The notes: generated by a model from the letters alone, not told the origin. A stretch of DNA of 64,000 bases from Mycobacterium sp. MYCO198283 (GCF_021213805.1 NZ_JAJQJI010000007.1:124001-188000), one strand, 5' to 3'. Numbered from the stretch's first letter, positions 1 to 11,800 are shown. Numbers and translations: made by a program.

Positions 1-3000
1 GTCGAGTAGGTCTGCGGGAAGAACATCACCTCGATGCCGCCGGTCAGGTCCTCCAGCTGCGCCGACGCCCACGGCAGGCCGTTCTTGTTCACCCGGCGGT
101 TGACCCCGGCGAGGATCCCGCCGACCTTCACCTGGGTGTCGTTCGGGACCTCGCCGTCGAGGATGTTCGGGATCGGCGTGTCGATCATGGCGGCGAGCAT
201 GTGCGCGACACCGTTGAGCGGATGCCCCGACACGTAGAGGCCCAACATCTCCCGCTCGAGCGCCAGCTTGTGCTTGTCGTCCCACTCCTCGTCGGGCACC
301 TTGATCGTGAAGACCGAGTCGATGCCATCGGAGTCGCCGCCGTCACTGCCGCCGAACAGGTCGAACTGGCCCATCGCCGCGGCCTTCTTGGTGCCCAGCA
401 CGCTGTCGACGGCGTCGGTGTGCACCAGGAACAGGCCCTTGCGGGCGTGCTTGAGCGAATCGAACGCCCCGGCCTTGATCAGCGACTCGGTGACCTTCTT
501 GTTGCAGGCCACGACGTCGATCTTGTTGAGGTAGTCGGAGAAGTCGGTGAACCGGCCCTTCTCGGTGCGCGCGCGGATGATCGAGCTGACGACGTTGGCG
601 CCGACGTTGCGCACCGCACCCAGGCCGAAGCGGATGTCGGTGCCCACCGAGGCGAAGTTCTGCTCGGACTCGTTGACGTCGGGCGGCAGCACGGTGATGC
701 CGAGGCGGCGGCAGTCCGACAGGTAGACGGCCGCCTTGTCCTTGTCGTCGCCGACCGAGGTGAGCAGCCCCGCCATGTACTCGGCCGGGTAATTGGCCTT
801 CAGGTACGCCGTCCAGTAGGACACCAGCCCGTAGCCCGCGGCGTGCGACTTGTTGAACGCGTAGTCCGCGAACGGCAGCACGGTGTCCCACAGCGCCTTG
901 ATCGCCGCGGCCGAGAAGCCGTTGGCCTTCATGCCCTCGGAGAAGCCCGCGTACTCCTTGTCGAGCACCTCGCGCTTCTTCTTGCCCATCGCCTTGCGCA
1001 GGATGTCGGCTCGGGCGAGCGAGTAGCCGGCGACCTTCTGCGCGATGCGCATGATCTGTTCCTGGTAGACGATCAGGCCGTAGGTCTCCGACAGGATCTC
1101 CTTGAGCGGCTCCTCGAGCTCGGGGTGGATCGGTTTGATCGCCTGCCGGTTGTTCTTGCGGTCGGCGTAGTCGTTGTGCGCGTTGACGCCCATCGGGCCG
1201 GGTCGGTACAGCGCGATGACGGCGACGACGTCCTCGAACTCGGTGGGCTGCATGCGCCGCAGCAGGTCCCGCATCGGGCCGCCGTCGAGCTGGAACACCC
1301 CGAGCGTGTCGCCGCGGCCGAGCAAGTCGTAGGTCGCCGGGTCGTCGAGCGGCACGGTGTCGAGGTCGAGGTCGATCCCGCGGTTGGCCTTGATGTTGGC
1401 GATCGCGTCGCCGATGATCGTCAGGTTCCGCAGCCCGAGGAAGTCCATCTTCAGCAGGCCGATGGCCTCGCACGACGGATAGTCCCAGCCGGTGATCACC
1501 GCGCCGTCCTGCGGGCGCCGCCACAGCGGGATGGCCTCGATCAGCGGCTCGGAACTCATGATGACCGCGCAGGCGTGGACGCCGGCGTTGCGGACCAGGC
1601 CCTCCAAGCCGCGGGCCGTCTCGTAGATGGTGCGCACGTCGGGGTCGGTGTCGATCAGTCCGCGGATCTCCGCGGCCTCCTTGTACCGCGGGTGCTCCGG
1701 GTCGGTGATGCCCGACAGCGGGATGTCCTTGGCCATCACCGGCGGCGGCAGCGCCTTGGTGATGCGGTCGGCGATCGCGAAGCCGGGCTGGCCGTAGTTG
1801 ACCCGCGCCGAATCCTTCAGCGCCGCCTTGGTCTTGATGGTGCCGAACGTGATGACCTGCGCGACGCGGTCGCTGCCCCACTTGTTCGCGGCGTAGCGCA
1901 GCATCTCGCCGCGGCGGCGGTCGTCGAAGTCGATGTCGATGTCGGGCATCGACACCCGCTCGGGGTTGAGGAACCGCTCGAACAGCAGCCCGTACGGGAT
2001 GGGGTCGATGTTGGTGATGCCCAGCGCGTACGCCACCAGCGACCCGGCGGCCGAGCCGCGGCCCGGCCCGACGCGGATGTCGACGCTGCGGGCGTAGTTG
2101 ATGAGGTCGGCGACGATGAGGAAGTACGACGGGTAGCCCTTGTCGCAGATGACGGTGATCTCGTAGTCGGCGCGGTCGACGTACTCCTGCGGCACGCCGG
2201 CCGGGAAGCGGCGCGCCAGCCCGGCGCTCACCTCGTGGCGCAGCCAGGTCTCCTGCGTGTGGCCCGCGGGCACCGGGAAGACGGGCATGCGGTCGCGCGG
2301 GGTCCACACGTCGGCGTAGGACTGCACGCGCTCGGCGATCAGCAGCGTGGAGTCGCAGGCGCCCGGCAGGGCGTCGTCCCACAGCGCGCGCATCTCGGCG
2401 GCGGACTTCAGGTAGTAGCCGTCCCCGTCGAACTTGAAGCGCGTCGGGTCCGACAGCGTCTTGCCGGTCTGCACGCACAGCAGCGCCTCGTGGTTGCGGG
2501 CGGCGTCGCGGGTGACGTAGTGGCAGTCGTTGGTGGCCAGCGGCGGGATGCCCAGCACCCGGCCGATCTCCAGCAGCCCGTCGCGCACGCGGCGCTCGAT
2601 CTCCAGGCCGTGATCCATCACCTCGAGGAAGAAGTTGTCCGGCCCGAAGATCTCCCGCCACTTCGCGGCGGCCTCCAGCGCCTCCCGGTGGTGGCCGAGC
2701 CGCAACCGCGTCTGCACCTCGCCGGACGGGCAGCCGGTGGTGGCGATGATCCCTTCGGCGTGCTCGGCGATGATCTCGGCGTCCATGCGCGACCACTTGC
2801 CGAGTTGTCCTTCGAAGGACGCCAGCGACGACAGGGTGAACAGGTTCCGCAGCCCGGTGGCGTTCTCGGCGACCATCGTCATGTGCGTGTAGGAGCCGGA
2901 CCCCGAGACGTCGTCGCTCTTCTGGCTGGGGTCGCCCCACAGCACGCGCTTGGTATCGAATCGGGAACCGGGAGCGATGTAGGCCTCGACGCCGATGATG

Positions 3001-3206
3001 GGCTTGATGCCGGCCTCGGTGGCCGCGTTGTAGAACTCGCTGGCGCCGAACATGTTGCCGTGGTCGGTCATGCCGATGGCGGGCATCTCGAGGCGCTGCG
3101 CCTCGGCGAGCATGGGCTTGACCTTGGCGGCACCGTCGAGCATCGAGTACTCGGTGTGGTTGTGCAGGTGGACGAATGACCCCGCCGAAGAACCACTGAT
3201 ACCCAT
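1..3206 (-). CDS. dnaE1: DNA polymerase III alpha subunit DnaE1 (3' end cut by window edge)
   Basis: Replicative C-family DNA polymerase, the catalytic subunit of the chromosomal replicase in the cytoplasm. 1068 codons are present. The mycobacterial protein is about 1184 residues, so roughly 115 C-terminal codons lie outside the window. The N-terminus carries the PHP domain ([13 protein letters not shown] near residue 15), which in mycobacteria is the proofreading exonuclease. The polymerase core shows the catalytic aspartate motif [14 protein letters not shown] near residue 420 and the KSHAAGYG and YQEQIM motifs further on. The ATG at 3206 starts MGISGSSAG; a -10 box TAGACT at 3221-3216 puts the transcription start only a few bases upstream, so the mRNA is nearly leaderless. 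Gene order with the following minus-strand genes matches M. tuberculosis Rv1547. Identification is secure; only the 3' end is missing. Confidence 0.97.
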   Translation of the reverse strand, partial: MGISGSSAGSFVHLHNHTEYSMLDGAAKVKPMLAEAQRLEMPAIGMTDHGNMFGASEFYNAATEAGIKPIIGVEAYIAPGSRFDTKRVLWGDPSQKSDDVSGSGSYTHMTMVAENATGLRNLFTLSSLASFEGQLGKWSRMDAEIIAEHAEGIIATTGCPSGEVQTRLRLGHHREALEAAAKWREIFGPDNFFLEVMDHGLEIERRVRDGLLEIGRVLGIPPLATNDCHYVTRDAARNHEALLCVQTGKTLSDPTRFKFDGDGYYLKSAAEMRALWDDALPGACDSTLLIAERVQSYADVWTPRDRMPVFPVPAGHTQETWLRHEVSAGLARRFPAGVPQEYVDRADYEITVICDKGYPSYFLIVADLINYARSVDIRVGPGRGSAAGSLVAYALGITNIDPIPYGLLFERFLNPERVSMPDIDIDFDDRRRGEMLRYAANKWGSDRVAQVITFGTIKTKAALKDSARVNYGQPGFAIADRITKALPPPVMAKDIPLSGITDPEHPRYKEAAEIRGLIDTDPDVRTIYETARGLEGLVRNAGVHACAVIMSSEPLIEAIPLWRRPQDGAVITGWDYPSCEAIGLLKMDFLGLRNLTIIGDAIANIKANRGIDLDLDTVPLDDPATYDLLGRGDTLGVFQLDGGPMRDLLRRMQPTEFEDVVAVIALYRPGPMGVNAHNDYADRKNNRQAIKPIHPELEEPLKEILSETYGLIVYQEQIMRIAQKVAGYSLARADILRKAMGKKKREVLDKEYAGFSEGMKANGFSAAAIKALWDTVLPFADYAFNKSHAAGYGLVSYWTAYLKANYPAEYMAGLLTSVGDDKDKAAVYLSDCRRLGITVLPPDVNESEQNFASVGTDIRFGLGAVRNVGANVVSSIIRARTEKGRFTDFSDYLNKIDVVACNKKVTESLIKAGAFDSLKHARKGLFLVHTDAVDSVLGTKKAAAMGQFDLFGGSDGGDSDGIDSVFTIKVPDEEWDDKHKLALEREMLGLYVSGHPLNGVAHMLAAMIDTPIPNILDGEVPNDTQVKVGGILAGVNRRVNKNGLPWASAQLEDLTGGIEVMFFPQTYS

Positions 3207-3252
3207 AGGCCTGCCAGTCTAGAGCCGTATCCCGACACGGCAGGGCGTGTCG
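3207..3252 (-). promoter_or_regulatory. dnaE1 promoter and upstream hairpin
   Basis: A -10 hexamer TAGACT (minus strand, 3221-3216) lies 9 nt before the dnaE1 ATG. Just upstream is a perfect 7-bp inverted repeat, arms 3233-3239 and 3246-3252 (CGACACG/CGTGTCG) with a 6-nt loop. It lacks a U-tract. It could be the end of the preceding minus-strand transcript or a regulator site; the sequence does not decide. Confidence 0.45.
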
Positions 3253-3267
3253 CGACGACGTGTCGCG

Positions 3268-3900
3268 CTAGGCGGGTTGGCGCAGCATCGCGGCCATCTC
3301 GTCGGCCTGCGCGCGGGTGAGGTTGCCGGACAGCTCGATGGCCCGCGACCTGATCGGCTGGGTGATCATCGGCGCCGACACCACGATGGTGTCGCGGACG
3401 AACGCCAGCTGGGCGTTGACGTGGGCGCTGCTGTACACCGCGAGCGTGTCGGCCGAGGACTGGTCCATGGTGAGGCGGATCGCGAAGAAGCCGCCGGTGC
3501 CGGGCACCACGTCGACCGCGGTCGGCGTGAGCGTGGCGCCCTCCGGGCCGAGCTGGTAGACGCCGGCCTTGACCAGGTCGCACGCGGTCAGCGGCGCGGT
3601 GGGGGGCGGTGGCGGCGCCGGCGGCGGGCACGGATGCTGCGGCGTCACCTGCAGCGGCGGCGACAGCACCGGGCGGATCTGCAACGGTTTGATGGGCGGT
3701 CCGGCCGGCGTGGTGAGCGTGGGCCGGGCCGACGTCGGCGCCGGGGCGGACGCGGTGTTGCCGCCGAAGAACTGCATGAGCACCGCGCCGACCATCGTCG
3801 CGAGCACCCCGAACGCGGCGAGCAGCGCGACGCCGGCGAGCAGCTTGCGCATCCGGTTGCTGCGGCGCTGCCGGCGTTCGGTCACCTCGCGGTCAGCCAC
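3268..3900 (-). CDS. Membrane-anchored protein with SecDF P1-head-like domain
   Basis: About 210 residues. A basic N-terminus is followed by one hydrophobic segment (about residues 17-40, LLAGVALLAAFGVLATMVGAVLM in part), a Pro/Ala/Thr-rich linker (about 43-105), then a C-terminal domain of about 100 residues. That domain resembles the P1 head of SecD: the order 'GATLTPTAVDVV', 'FFAIRLTMDQSSADTL', 'LAFVRDTIVVSAPMITQPI', 'ELSGNLTRAQADEMAAMLR' mirrors the SecD pattern 'lAivlDg.vvSaP.i...i..g.a.isG.ft..eA..la..Lr'. There are no SecD transporter helices, so this is not SecD itself. The domain should lie outside the membrane. The GTG at 3900 is chosen because it overlaps the rarD stop by 8 nt and has GAGGAG upstream; an ATG 16 codons inside is possible. 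It is last in the lspA-rluD-rarD run. The domain call is by motif resemblance only; function unknown. Confidence 0.75.
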   Translation of the reverse strand: MADREVTERRQRRSNRMRKLLAGVALLAAFGVLATMVGAVLMQFFGGNTASAPAPTSARPTLTTPAGPPIKPLQIRPVLSPPLQVTPQHPCPPPAPPPPPTAPLTACDLVKAGVYQLGPEGATLTPTAVDVVPGTGGFFAIRLTMDQSSADTLAVYSSAHVNAQLAFVRDTIVVSAPMITQPIRSRAIELSGNLTRAQADEMAAMLRQPA

Positions 3901-4855
3901 CGCCACCGGCTCCTCGACTCGTCGGCGAATCCGGCACGGCATCGGCGGGCCCGTCCGTCGCCGCCGGCGGCGTGACGCCCGCCCGCGCGGACCTGTCGCG
4001 CAGGCCGCCGACCGCCAGGACCACCAGCGAGAGCCAGATCAGCGCGAACCCGGCCCAGCGCGCCGGCGGCATCGGCTCGTGCACGACGAACACCCCCCAG
4101 GCGAGCTGCAGGCCGGGATTGAGGTAGAAGAGCAGGCCCAGGCTGACCAGCGGCAGCCGTTGCGCCGCTGCCCCGAACAGCAGCAGCGGGATCGCGGTCA
4201 CCGGCCCGGCGAGCAGGAGCAGCAGCGTGTGGCCGGTCCCCTCGCCGAGGAAGTGCCCGGTGCCGCCGATCTCCAGGGCCACCAGGAAGCCGCCGGCGAA
4301 CGGCAACGCCAGCAGCGTTTCCACGGCCACGCTGACCCGCGGGTCGGCGTCGACGACCTTCTTCACCACGCCGTAGACGGCGAACGACAGCCCCAGCACG
4401 ATCGCGATGTACGGCGGCTCGCCGACCTCCGCGGTGAGCAGCACCACCGCGCCGGTCGCCACGCCGAGCGCGCCGAGCTGCCAGCGGCTCACCCGCTCGC
4501 GGAAGACCAGTATCCCCAGGACGACGCTGATCAGCGGGTTGATGAAGTACCCGAGGGCGGCGTCGACGACGTGGCCGTGGGTGACCGCGAAGATGTAGGT
4601 GCCCCAGTTGATCGAGATCAGCACCGAGGCGGCCGCGAGCTGCCACCAGGTGCGCGCCGTCAGCCGGCGCAGATCGCCCAACCGCCGGGCCGCCGCGAGG
4701 ACGGCGACGAGGAACACCGCGCTCCACACGATGCGGTGGGCGAGCACCTCCGGCGAGCTCGCCGGCAGCAGCAGCGGGAAGAAACCCGGGCACAGTCCCC
4801 ACCACACGTAGGCGCCGGTGCCGAACAGCCACCCGGCGCGGTTGTCCGCCGTCAT
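3893..4855 (-). CDS. rarD: RarD/EamA-family transporter
   Basis: Ten-helix EamA (drug/metabolite transporter) protein of 320 residues, of the RarD subgroup. Recognisable RarD signatures are the N-terminal '[16 protein letters not shown]' and 'LAHRIVWS' and the central '[26 protein letters not shown]'; the second EamA half ends '[15 protein letters not shown]'. The substrate of RarD proteins is not firmly known (E. coli RarD is linked to chloramphenicol sensitivity). The ATG at 4855 overlaps the stop of the upstream pseudouridine synthase gene in an ATGA junction, so translation is likely coupled. The C-terminal ~35 residues are an Asp/Pro/Gly-rich tail, probably disordered. Confidence 0.9.
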   Translation of the reverse strand: MTADNRAGWLFGTGAYVWWGLCPGFFPLLLPASSPEVLAHRIVWSAVFLVAVLAAARRLGDLRRLTARTWWQLAAASVLISINWGTYIFAVTHGHVVDAALGYFINPLISVVLGILVFRERVSRWQLGALGVATGAVVLLTAEVGEPPYIAIVLGLSFAVYGVVKKVVDADPRVSVAVETLLALPFAGGFLVALEIGGTGHFLGEGTGHTLLLLLAGPVTAIPLLLFGAAAQRLPLVSLGLLFYLNPGLQLAWGVFVVHEPMPPARWAGFALIWLSLVVLAVGGLRDRSARAGVTPPAATDGPADAVPDSPTSRGAGGGG

Positions 4856-5778
4856 TGCTGACGGCGCAGCACGTCGAGGGCGTGCTGCAGATCCGCCGGG
4901 TACGGGCTGGTGACCTCGAACCACCGGCCGTCGGCCGGATGGGCGAAGGCGAGCGCGCGGGCGTGCAGCCACTGGCGCGCCAACCCGAGCCGGGCCGCCA
5001 GCGTGGGGTCGGCGCCGTAGGTGAGGTCGCCGCAGCACGGGTGGTGCAGCGCGGCGAAGTGCACCCGGATCTGGTGGGTGCGGCCCGTTTCGAGGTGGAC
5101 GTCGAGCAGGCTCGCCGCGACGAACGCCTCGATCGTGTCGTAGTGGGTGACGCTGTGGCGGCCGTTCTCGGTGACGGCGAATTTCCACTCGCCGCCGCGG
5201 TGCCGGCCGATCGGCGCGTCGATGGTGCCGCTCGACGGATCGGGATGCCCCTGCACCAGGGCGTGGTAGCGCTTCTCGACCGTGCGGGCCTTGAACGCCC
5301 GCTTGAGCACCGTGTACGCCCGCTCCGACAGCGCCACGACCATGACGCCGGACGTGCCGACGTCGAGGCGGTGCACGATGCCCTGCCGCTCGTGGATCCC
5401 GGACGTGCTGATGCGGTAGCCCGCGGCCGCGAGCCCGCCCAGCACGGTCGGGCCGCGCCAGCCGACCCCGGCGTGCGCCGCGACCCCCGGCGGCTTGTCG
5501 ACCGCGACGATGTCGTCGTCGGCGTACAGGATCGTCATCCCCGCCACCTCCGCGACGGGGTTCTCGACCGGGGCGGGCGGTTCGGGCAGCCGCACCTCGA
5601 GCCAGGCGCCGGCGGTCAGCCGGTCGGACTTGCCGGCCGGCACGCCGTCGAGGTCCACGCCGCCGTCCTCGGCCAGCGCGGCGGCGGCGGTGCGCGACAG
5701 GCCGAGCAACCGCGCCAGGCCCGCGTCGACGCGCATGCCGGCCAGGCCCTCGGGAACGGGCATCGACCGCGCGGTCAT
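4852..5778 (-). CDS. RluA/RluD-family 23S rRNA pseudouridine synthase
   Basis: 308 residues, equivalent in position to Rv1540. An N-terminal S4-like RNA-binding segment (about residues 10-70) precedes the RluA catalytic domain. The catalytic motif '[17 protein letters not shown]' holds the nucleophilic Asp of HRLD. The '[13 protein letters not shown]' motif near residue 245 is typical of RluD/RluA enzymes. Expected reaction: isomerisation of specific uridines to pseudouridine in 23S rRNA; the exact site cannot be read from sequence. The ATG at 5778 forms an ATGA overlap with the lspA stop; an internal ATG five codons later is possible. lspA, this gene and rarD are linked by successive 4-nt overlaps, indicating one transcript. 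Confidence 0.92.
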   Translation of the reverse strand: MTARSMPVPEGLAGMRVDAGLARLLGLSRTAAAALAEDGGVDLDGVPAGKSDRLTAGAWLEVRLPEPPAPVENPVAEVAGMTILYADDDIVAVDKPPGVAAHAGVGWRGPTVLGGLAAAGYRISTSGIHERQGIVHRLDVGTSGVMVVALSERAYTVLKRAFKARTVEKRYHALVQGHPDPSSGTIDAPIGRHRGGEWKFAVTENGRHSVTHYDTIEAFVAASLLDVHLETGRTHQIRVHFAALHHPCCGDLTYGADPTLAARLGLARQWLHARALAFAHPADGRWFEVTSPYPADLQHALDVLRRQQ

Positions 5779-6401
5779 CGGGTCTCGGGGTGGCCGGCCT
5801 CTTCGGCCTCGCCGTCGTCGGCGGCGGGCGCTGACGGCTCCTCGGTGGCCTCGCGGTCGCCGTCCCCGCTCGCGGCGGCGGGGTCCGGCCGGCGGCGCAC
5901 CGGGCTGTCGAATTCGTATCCGAACAGCGACAGCGCCACCAGCAGCGCCGCACCGCCCACCACCGACGGGTCGGCGACGTTGAACACCGGCCACCAGCCG
6001 ATCGACAGGAAGTCGACGACGTGGCCGCGCAGCGGTCCGGGCGACCGGAAGAACCGGTCGACGAGGTTGCCGGTCGCGCCGCCCAGGATCATGCCCAGCC
6101 CCAGCGCCCACCACGGGTTGACCAGCCGGCGCCCCATCCAGATGATGCCGAGCACCACGCCGGTCGCGACCAGCGTCAGCACCCAGGTGTAGCCGGTAGC
6201 CATCGAGAACGCCGCGCCGGAGTTGCGCACCAGCGTCCAGGTGACCGTGTTCCCGATGATCGGCACCGGCTGACCGGGCGTGAGAAGCCGCACCGCAAGC
6301 ACCTTGGTGACGATGTCGAGGACGAGCACGACGATCGCGACGGTGAGCAGGAGCCGGATCCGGCGCCGGGGCTGCGCCGGGTCGATAGGTTCGTCACTCA
6401 C
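5775..6401 (-). CDS. lspA: Lipoprotein signal peptidase (signal peptidase II)
   Basis: Integral membrane aspartyl protease that cleaves the signal peptide of lipidated prolipoproteins. 208 residues with four predicted helices. The signature block '[17 protein letters not shown]' and the catalytic-aspartate regions '[12 protein letters not shown]' and '[11 protein letters not shown]' are present in order. The N-terminal cytoplasmic tail is short. The C-terminus is an acidic extension of about 45 residues ([20 protein letters not shown] in part), longer than in E. coli and typical of actinobacteria. GTG at 6401 gives VSDEPIDP; a GTG three codons upstream (6410) is also possible. First gene of the lspA-rluD-rarD run and divergent from ansA. 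The window encodes several of its likely substrates (lipoproteins at 38.9 and 42.3 kb). Confidence 0.95.
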   Translation of the reverse strand: MSDEPIDPAQPRRRIRLLLTVAIVVLVLDIVTKVLAVRLLTPGQPVPIIGNTVTWTLVRNSGAAFSMATGYTWVLTLVATGVVLGIIWMGRRLVNPWWALGLGMILGGATGNLVDRFFRSPGPLRGHVVDFLSIGWWPVFNVADPSVVGGAALLVALSLFGYEFDSPVRRRPDPAAASGDGDREATEEPSAPAADDGEAEEAGHPETR

Positions 6402-6465
6402 CGTGCCCACTATTCCAAATCCACCATCATCGGAGTCGGGCAGCCGGTCACGGCAGGAGTGCGAG

Positions 6466-7395
6466 ATGAGCAGCGACGACAGATCCGGCACCGTGGTGAT
6501 CACCACCGGCGGAACCATCGCCTCCGCGGCGGACGCGGCGGGCGTGCTGCGGCCGGCGCTTCGGGGCGCGGATCTGCTGCACGGCGGCGGCCGGGTGGTC
6601 GACCTGCCGGCGAAGGACAGCTCGCAGCTGACGCCGGCGGACTGGGATGCGATCACCGCGGCGGTGCGGGCGGCGACGGCCGGTGCGACGGGCGTCGTCG
6701 TCACCCACGGCACCGACACGCTGGAGGAGACCGCCCTGTGGCTGGAGCTCGCCCATCGCGGCGCCGCGCCCGTGGTGTTGACCGGCGCCTTCCGCAGCGC
6801 CGACGCACCTGACGCCGACGGCCCCGCCAACCTGCGCGACGCCCAGCGGGTGGCCGCCGATCCGCGCGCCGCCGGGCTCGGTGTGCTGGTGTGCCTGGGC
6901 GGCCGGGTGCTGGCGCCGCTGGGCCTGCACAAGGTCGGCGGCGCCACCGGGTTCGCCGGCGACGACGTCGGCGGCGTCACCGGCGGCCGCTTCGTCCCGA
7001 CGGCGGGCAAGCGGCGGCCGTCGCTGCCGGTGGCTACGGCCGCGGCGGTGCGGGTGGACACCGTGGTGGTCTATCCGGGCGCCGACGGCACCGGCATCGA
7101 CGCCTACGTCGCGGCCGGGGCGCGCGGGCTGGTGCTCGAGGCGGTGGGCTCGGGCAACGCCGGCGACGCGGTGATCGCGGCGGTGGCCCGCCACTGCGCG
7201 GCCGGGGTCGCGATCGTCGTGTCGACCCGGGTGCCGCAGGCCCGGGTGGCGCCGGCCTACGGCCCGGGCCGGGCGCTGGTGGACGCCGGCGCCGTCGTCG
7301 CGGCGCGGCTGCGGCCACCGCAGGCCCGGGTGCTGCTGATGGCGGCGCTGAGCGCGGGGTCAGCCGTCGACGACGTCTTCGACCGCTGGGGCTGA
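6466..7395 (+). CDS. ansA: L-asparaginase
   Basis: Type I/II asparaginase-fold enzyme, 309 residues, hydrolysing L-asparagine to aspartate and ammonia. The first catalytic threonine motif is near the N-terminus ([11 protein letters not shown], residues 10-20). The second is '[13 protein letters not shown]', supplying the Thr-Asp pair, and '[19 protein letters not shown]' follows as in the family. No signal peptide is visible, so the enzyme is cytoplasmic. ATG at 6466 has a GGCAGGAG ribosome binding site about 6 nt upstream. The gene corresponds to Rv1538c. In M. tuberculosis AnsA serves nitrogen assimilation from asparagine and acid resistance. Its last 36 nt overlap the 3' end of dinX on the other strand. 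Confidence 0.95.
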   Translation: MSSDDRSGTVVITTGGTIASAADAAGVLRPALRGADLLHGGGRVVDLPAKDSSQLTPADWDAITAAVRAATAGATGVVVTHGTDTLEETALWLELAHRGAAPVVLTGAFRSADAPDADGPANLRDAQRVAADPRAAGLGVLVCLGGRVLAPLGLHKVGGATGFAGDDVGGVTGGRFVPTAGKRRPSLPVATAAAVRVDTVVVYPGADGTGIDAYVAAGARGLVLEAVGSGNAGDAVIAAVARHCAAGVAIVVSTRVPQARVAPAYGPGRALVDAGAVVAARLRPPQARVLLMAALSAGSAVDDVFDRWG

Positions 7396-8736
7396 CGCGT
7401 CGAGCGCGGCCACGTATTCCGGCCAGTCCAGCGAGTCGACGGGGTTGGCGCGCGTCACCTGCGGGTCGTCGATCGCGAACGTCCGCGCCGGGCCGGGACC
7501 GCTGCTGCGCGTCTCGAACCGCACGGTCATGACGCCGTGACCGGCGCCCTGGATCCAGCCGTGCCCGAAGTCCGGGTGGCGGACGTCGTCGCCGAGCCGC
7601 CAGGCCGGCGGCGTCTCGGCCTGCTCGCTGACCGTCGGCGGCAGCGCCGCGGCGGACACCTCGGCGACTGTGTCGAGGTCGGCGAACAGCGGTTCCTGCA
7701 GCACCTCGGTCAGCCCGGAGAAGCCGACGCCGACCAGCCGGATCGGCCCGATCTCCAGCGGGTCGAGCAGCAGCCGGTGCGCCGCCGCCAGCAGCGTCGG
7801 CCCGTCGAGGGTGGCGTAGGGCAGCGTCGTCGAGCGGGTCAGGATGCTCATGTCGGCTTTGCGCAGCTTCACGGTGACCGTCCGGGCGCCGCGGCCGTCG
7901 CGCTGCAGCCGCCGGTGCGCGTGCTCGCCGATCGGCACCACCGCGTCCTGCAGCTGGCGCAGCGTCGTCAGGTCCGCGGCGAAGGTCGATTCGGCGCTGA
8001 TCTGTTTGGCCTCCGCGCGTTCGGCCACCGGCCGGTCGTCGATGCCGCGCGCGAGCCGGTGCAGCGCCGTGCCCACCGCGGCGCCCAGCACGTCGGTGGC
8101 CTCGGCCTCGGTGAGCGCCGCCAGCCCGCCGATGGTCGTCACCCCGATGCGGTGCAGTTTCTCCTCGGCGACCGGCCCGATGCCCCACAGCCGGCGCACC
8201 GGCAGGCCGGCCAACAGCGCGCGTTCCTCGTCGCGCCGGATCACCCGCAGCCCGTCCGGTTTCGCCAGCCCGGACGCGATCTTGGCCAGCTGTTTGCCCG
8301 AACCGGCACCCACCGAGGTGACCAGCCCGGTCTGCGCCAGCACGTCGGCCCGCAACCGCTCACAGAACGCCTCGACCTGCGCGGGCGTGGCGCCGGCGAG
8401 CTCGGCGGGCTCGGCGAACGCCTCGTCGAACGACAGCGTCTCCAGCACCGGCACCCTCGCGCGGACGGTCTCGAACACCCGCCGGCTGGCGACGCCGTAG
8501 ACGACGCCGCGCGGCGGCAGCACCACCGCCGCGTTGCCGACCAGCCGGCGGGCCTGGTGCATCGGCATCGCCGACCGCGCCCCGTAGACCCGCGCCTGGT
8601 AGCTGGCGCCCGCGACCACCCCGCGCCCGCCGGTGCCGCCCACCAGCACCGGGCGGCCCCGCAGCGTCGGCCGGGTGAGCTGCTCGACCGACGCGAAGAA
8701 CGCGTCCATGTCGAAGTGCAGCACCCAGCGGTCCAC
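7360..8736 (-). CDS. dinX: Y-family DNA polymerase IV (DinB1/DinX)
   Basis: Translesion DNA polymerase, 458 residues. The palm begins '[15 protein letters not shown]' with the first catalytic aspartate pair. The second catalytic motif is '[15 protein letters not shown]', where the usual SxDE appears as SFDE. The thumb has helix-hairpin-helix segments ('[24 protein letters not shown]'), followed by the little-finger domain. A C-terminal extension after residue 380 ('[28 protein letters not shown]') is typical of mycobacterial DinB1. GTG at 8736 is chosen: a -10 box TAGCAT at 8750-8745 lies 8 nt upstream, so the gene probably has its own near-leaderless promoter rather than relying on ileS read-through. 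It converges with ansA and overlaps it by 36 nt. Confidence 0.94.
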   Translation of the reverse strand: MDRWVLHFDMDAFFASVEQLTRPTLRGRPVLVGGTGGRGVVAGASYQARVYGARSAMPMHQARRLVGNAAVVLPPRGVVYGVASRRVFETVRARVPVLETLSFDEAFAEPAELAGATPAQVEAFCERLRADVLAQTGLVTSVGAGSGKQLAKIASGLAKPDGLRVIRRDEERALLAGLPVRRLWGIGPVAEEKLHRIGVTTIGGLAALTEAEATDVLGAAVGTALHRLARGIDDRPVAERAEAKQISAESTFAADLTTLRQLQDAVVPIGEHAHRRLQRDGRGARTVTVKLRKADMSILTRSTTLPYATLDGPTLLAAAHRLLLDPLEIGPIRLVGVGFSGLTEVLQEPLFADLDTVAEVSAAALPPTVSEQAETPPAWRLGDDVRHPDFGHGWIQGAGHGVMTVRFETRSSGPGPARTFAIDDPQVTRANPVDSLDWPEYVAALDASAPAVEDVVDG

Positions 8737-8751
8737 GGTTGTCGATGCTAG

Positions 8752-8770
8752 GGCCGCCGGCGTGGCGGCC
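8752..8770 (-). terminator. GC-rich hairpin after ileS
   Basis: A perfect 7-bp inverted repeat (GGCCGCC at 8752-8758, GGCGGCC at 8764-8770, 5-nt loop) lies between the ileS stop and the dinX promoter. There is no U-run, as is common in mycobacteria. It could end ileS transcription, but this is inferred from position and shape only. Confidence 0.35.
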
Positions 8771-8804
8771 GGCCGGGCCGCGCGGGTGGCCGCCCGGCGC
8801 TGAC

Positions 8805-11800
8805 TCAGGCCTTGGCGAGCGAAACGCGCACGCCGTCGCCGATCTCCGCACCGTCGGCGACGTCGGCGAAGTCGAACGCCACCGCCAGGATCTCACCGGC
8901 GATCAGGTCGCGGTGCCGCCGCGCCCACTCCGCGCGCTCGGCGGGCACCGCGATCCTGACGCGGATGCGGTCGGAGACGTCCAGGCCGCTGGACTTGCGC
9001 AGGTCCTGCAGCTCACGGATGCGGTCCTTCGCCCAGCCCTCCGCCTCCAGCTCCTCGGTGACCGCGCCGTCGAGCACCACCAGCCCGGCGCCGTCGGGCA
9101 GGGCCGCCGTCCACTCCGGGTCCGCCGCAACGAGTTTCGACGTGTACTCCCCGGGCTGCAGCGTGGCCGGGCCGGCGGTCAGCGTGCCGTCGGGGTTGAC
9201 GACGCCCTCCCCCGCCTTGACCGCCTTGATGGCCGCCTGCACGTCGCGGCCCAGCCGCGGGCCGGCGACCCGGGCGTTGACGGCGAGCTCGAAGCGGCCG
9301 TAGCGGTCGATGTCGTCGGTCAACTCGACGGCCTTGACGTTGAGCTCGTCGGCGATCAGGTCCGCGAACGGCGCCAGCCGCTGCGAATCCGCCACGGCCA
9401 CCGTCAATTTCGGCAGCGGCAGCCGCACCCGCAGCTTCTTGGCCTTGCGCAGCGACGACCCGGTCGAGCACACCTCCCGGACCTGGTCCATCGCCGCCAC
9501 CAGCGCTGCTTCCCGCGGCAGCTCACCGGCTTCCGGCCAGTCGGTCAGGTGCACCGATCGGCCGTCGGTGACGCCCCGCCAGATCACCTCACTGATCAGC
9601 GGCAGCAGCGGCGCGGCCAGCCGGGTGGTGATCTCCAGCACGGTGTGCAGGGTGTCGATCGCGTCGCGGTCCTCGGTCCAGAACCGCGAACGCGACCGTC
9701 GCACATACCAATTCGTGAGCGCATCGGTGAAGTGGCGCAGCTGTTCGCAGGCGCCGGAGATGTCGCACCCGTCCAGCGACGCGGTCAGCTCGTCGCGCAG
9801 CACCGCGAGCTTGGCCAGCACGTAGCGGTCGAGCACGTGCGGGGAGTCGGTCCGCCAGGTGCCCTTCTGCGGCGCGTAGAGCGCCAAGAAGGAGTAGGTG
9901 TTCCACAGCGGCAGCAGCACCTGCCGCACGCCGTCGCGGATGCCCTGCTCGGTGACCACCAGGTTGCCGCCGCGCAAGATCGGCGAGGCCATGAGGAACC
10001 ACCGCATCGCGTCGGAGCCGTCGCGGTCGAACACCTCCGAGACGTCGGGGTAGTTGCGCAGCGACTTGCTCATCTTGGCGCCGTCGCTGCCCAGCACGAT
10101 CCCGTGCGCCACACAGGTCTTGAACGCCGGCCGGTCGAACAGCGCCGTCGACAACACGTGCAGCGTGTAGAACCAGCCGCGGGTCTGCCCGATGTATTCG
10201 ACGATGAAGTCGCCCGGGAAGTGCGGCTCGGGTTCTCCCGCCGCCCCACCCGCGAACCACTCGGAATTCTCGAACGGGTAGTGCACCTGCCCGTAGGGCA
10301 TCGAGCCGGAGTCGAACCACACGTCGAAGATGTCGGGGATGCGCCGCATCGTCGACCTGCCGGTCGGGTCGTCGGGGTTCGGCCGGGTCAGCTGGTCGAT
10401 GAACGGCCGGTGCAGGTTGTCCGGCCGCACCCCGAAATCGCGTTCCAGCTCGTCGAGGCTGCCGTAGACGTCGATCCGCGGATACGCCGGGTCATCGGAC
10501 TTCCACACCGGGATCGGGGTGCCCCAGTAGCGGTTCCGGGAGATCGACCAGTCGCGGGCGTTCTCCAGCCAGCGACCGAACTGGCCGTCGCGGACGTGCT
10601 CGGGATACCAGGTGATCTGCCGGTTGAGTTCGACCATCCGGTCCTTGAACGCCGTCACCTCGACGAACCACGACGACACCGCCCGGTAGATCAGCGGGTT
10701 GCGGCAGCGCCAGCAGTGCGGATAGGAGTGGTCGTAGGTCTCGTGCCGGAGCAGCACGGCGCCGCCGGCGGCCGCGGATCCCGTGCCGTTCTTCAGGTCC
10801 CGGATGATGTTCGGGTTGGCGTCGAACACGTGCTGGCCCTGGTAATCGGGGACGGTGGCGTCGAAGCGGCCCTTGGAGTCGACCGGGGTGACCGGCACGA
10901 TGCCGACGGTGTCGGTGGTCGCTTTGTCGTCCTCGCCGTAGGCCGGGGCCATGTGCACGATGCCGGTGCCGTCGTCGGTGGTGACGAAGTCCGCGCGCAG
11001 CACTTGAAAAGCGTTGTGGCTTTTCGTGAAATACGGGAACGGCGGCCGGTATCGCAGGCCCAGCAGGTCCGCGCCGGCATAGCTGCCGAGGATCTCCGGC
11101 TCGTCGCCGAGCTCGCGGGCATAGGCCGCCACCCGGTCCCGCGCCAGCAGGTAGCGCCGGCCGTCGGAGCCGGCGACCAGGACGTAGGTCACCTCCGGGT
11201 TGACCGCGACGGCCTGGTTGGACGGCAGCGTCCACGGCGTGGTGGTCCAGATGAGCAGGTGCGCGCCGGCCAGTTCCCCGGGCGTGGTGACGGCGAAGCC
11301 CACGGTCACCGCCGGGTCCTGACGCTGCTGGTAGACGTCGTCGTCCATGCGCAGCTCGTGGTTGGACAGCGGCGTCTCGTCGCGCCAGCAGTAGGGCAGC
11401 ACGCGGTAGCCCTCGTAGGTCAGGCCCTTGTCCCACAGCTCTTTGAACGCCCAGATCACCGATTCCATGAACGACAGGTCGAGCGTCTTGTAGTCGTTGT
11501 CGAAGTCCACCCAGCGGGCCTGGCGGGTGACGTAGGCCCGCCACTCGTCGGTGTAGCGCAGCACCGACGCCCGGCAGGCCTCGTTGAACTCGGCGATGCC
11601 CATCGCGTCGATCTGCGACTTGTCGGTGATGCCGAGTTGGCGTTCGGCTTCCAGTTCGGCGGGCAGGCCGTGGGTGTCCCAGCCGAACCGGCGCTCCACC
11701 CGGTAGCCGCGCATCGTCCGGTACCGCGGCACGATGTCCTTGACGTAGCCGGTGAGCAGGTGCCCGTAGTGCGGCAGGCCGTTGGCGAACGGCGGACCGT

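Noticed and set aside
201..3179. A 992-codon plus-strand open frame opposite dnaE1
   Set aside because: It mirrors the dnaE1 coding strand, is rich in Arg/Val/Gly/His/Asp repeats with no family motif, and arises because high-GC third positions suppress stop codons on the complement.
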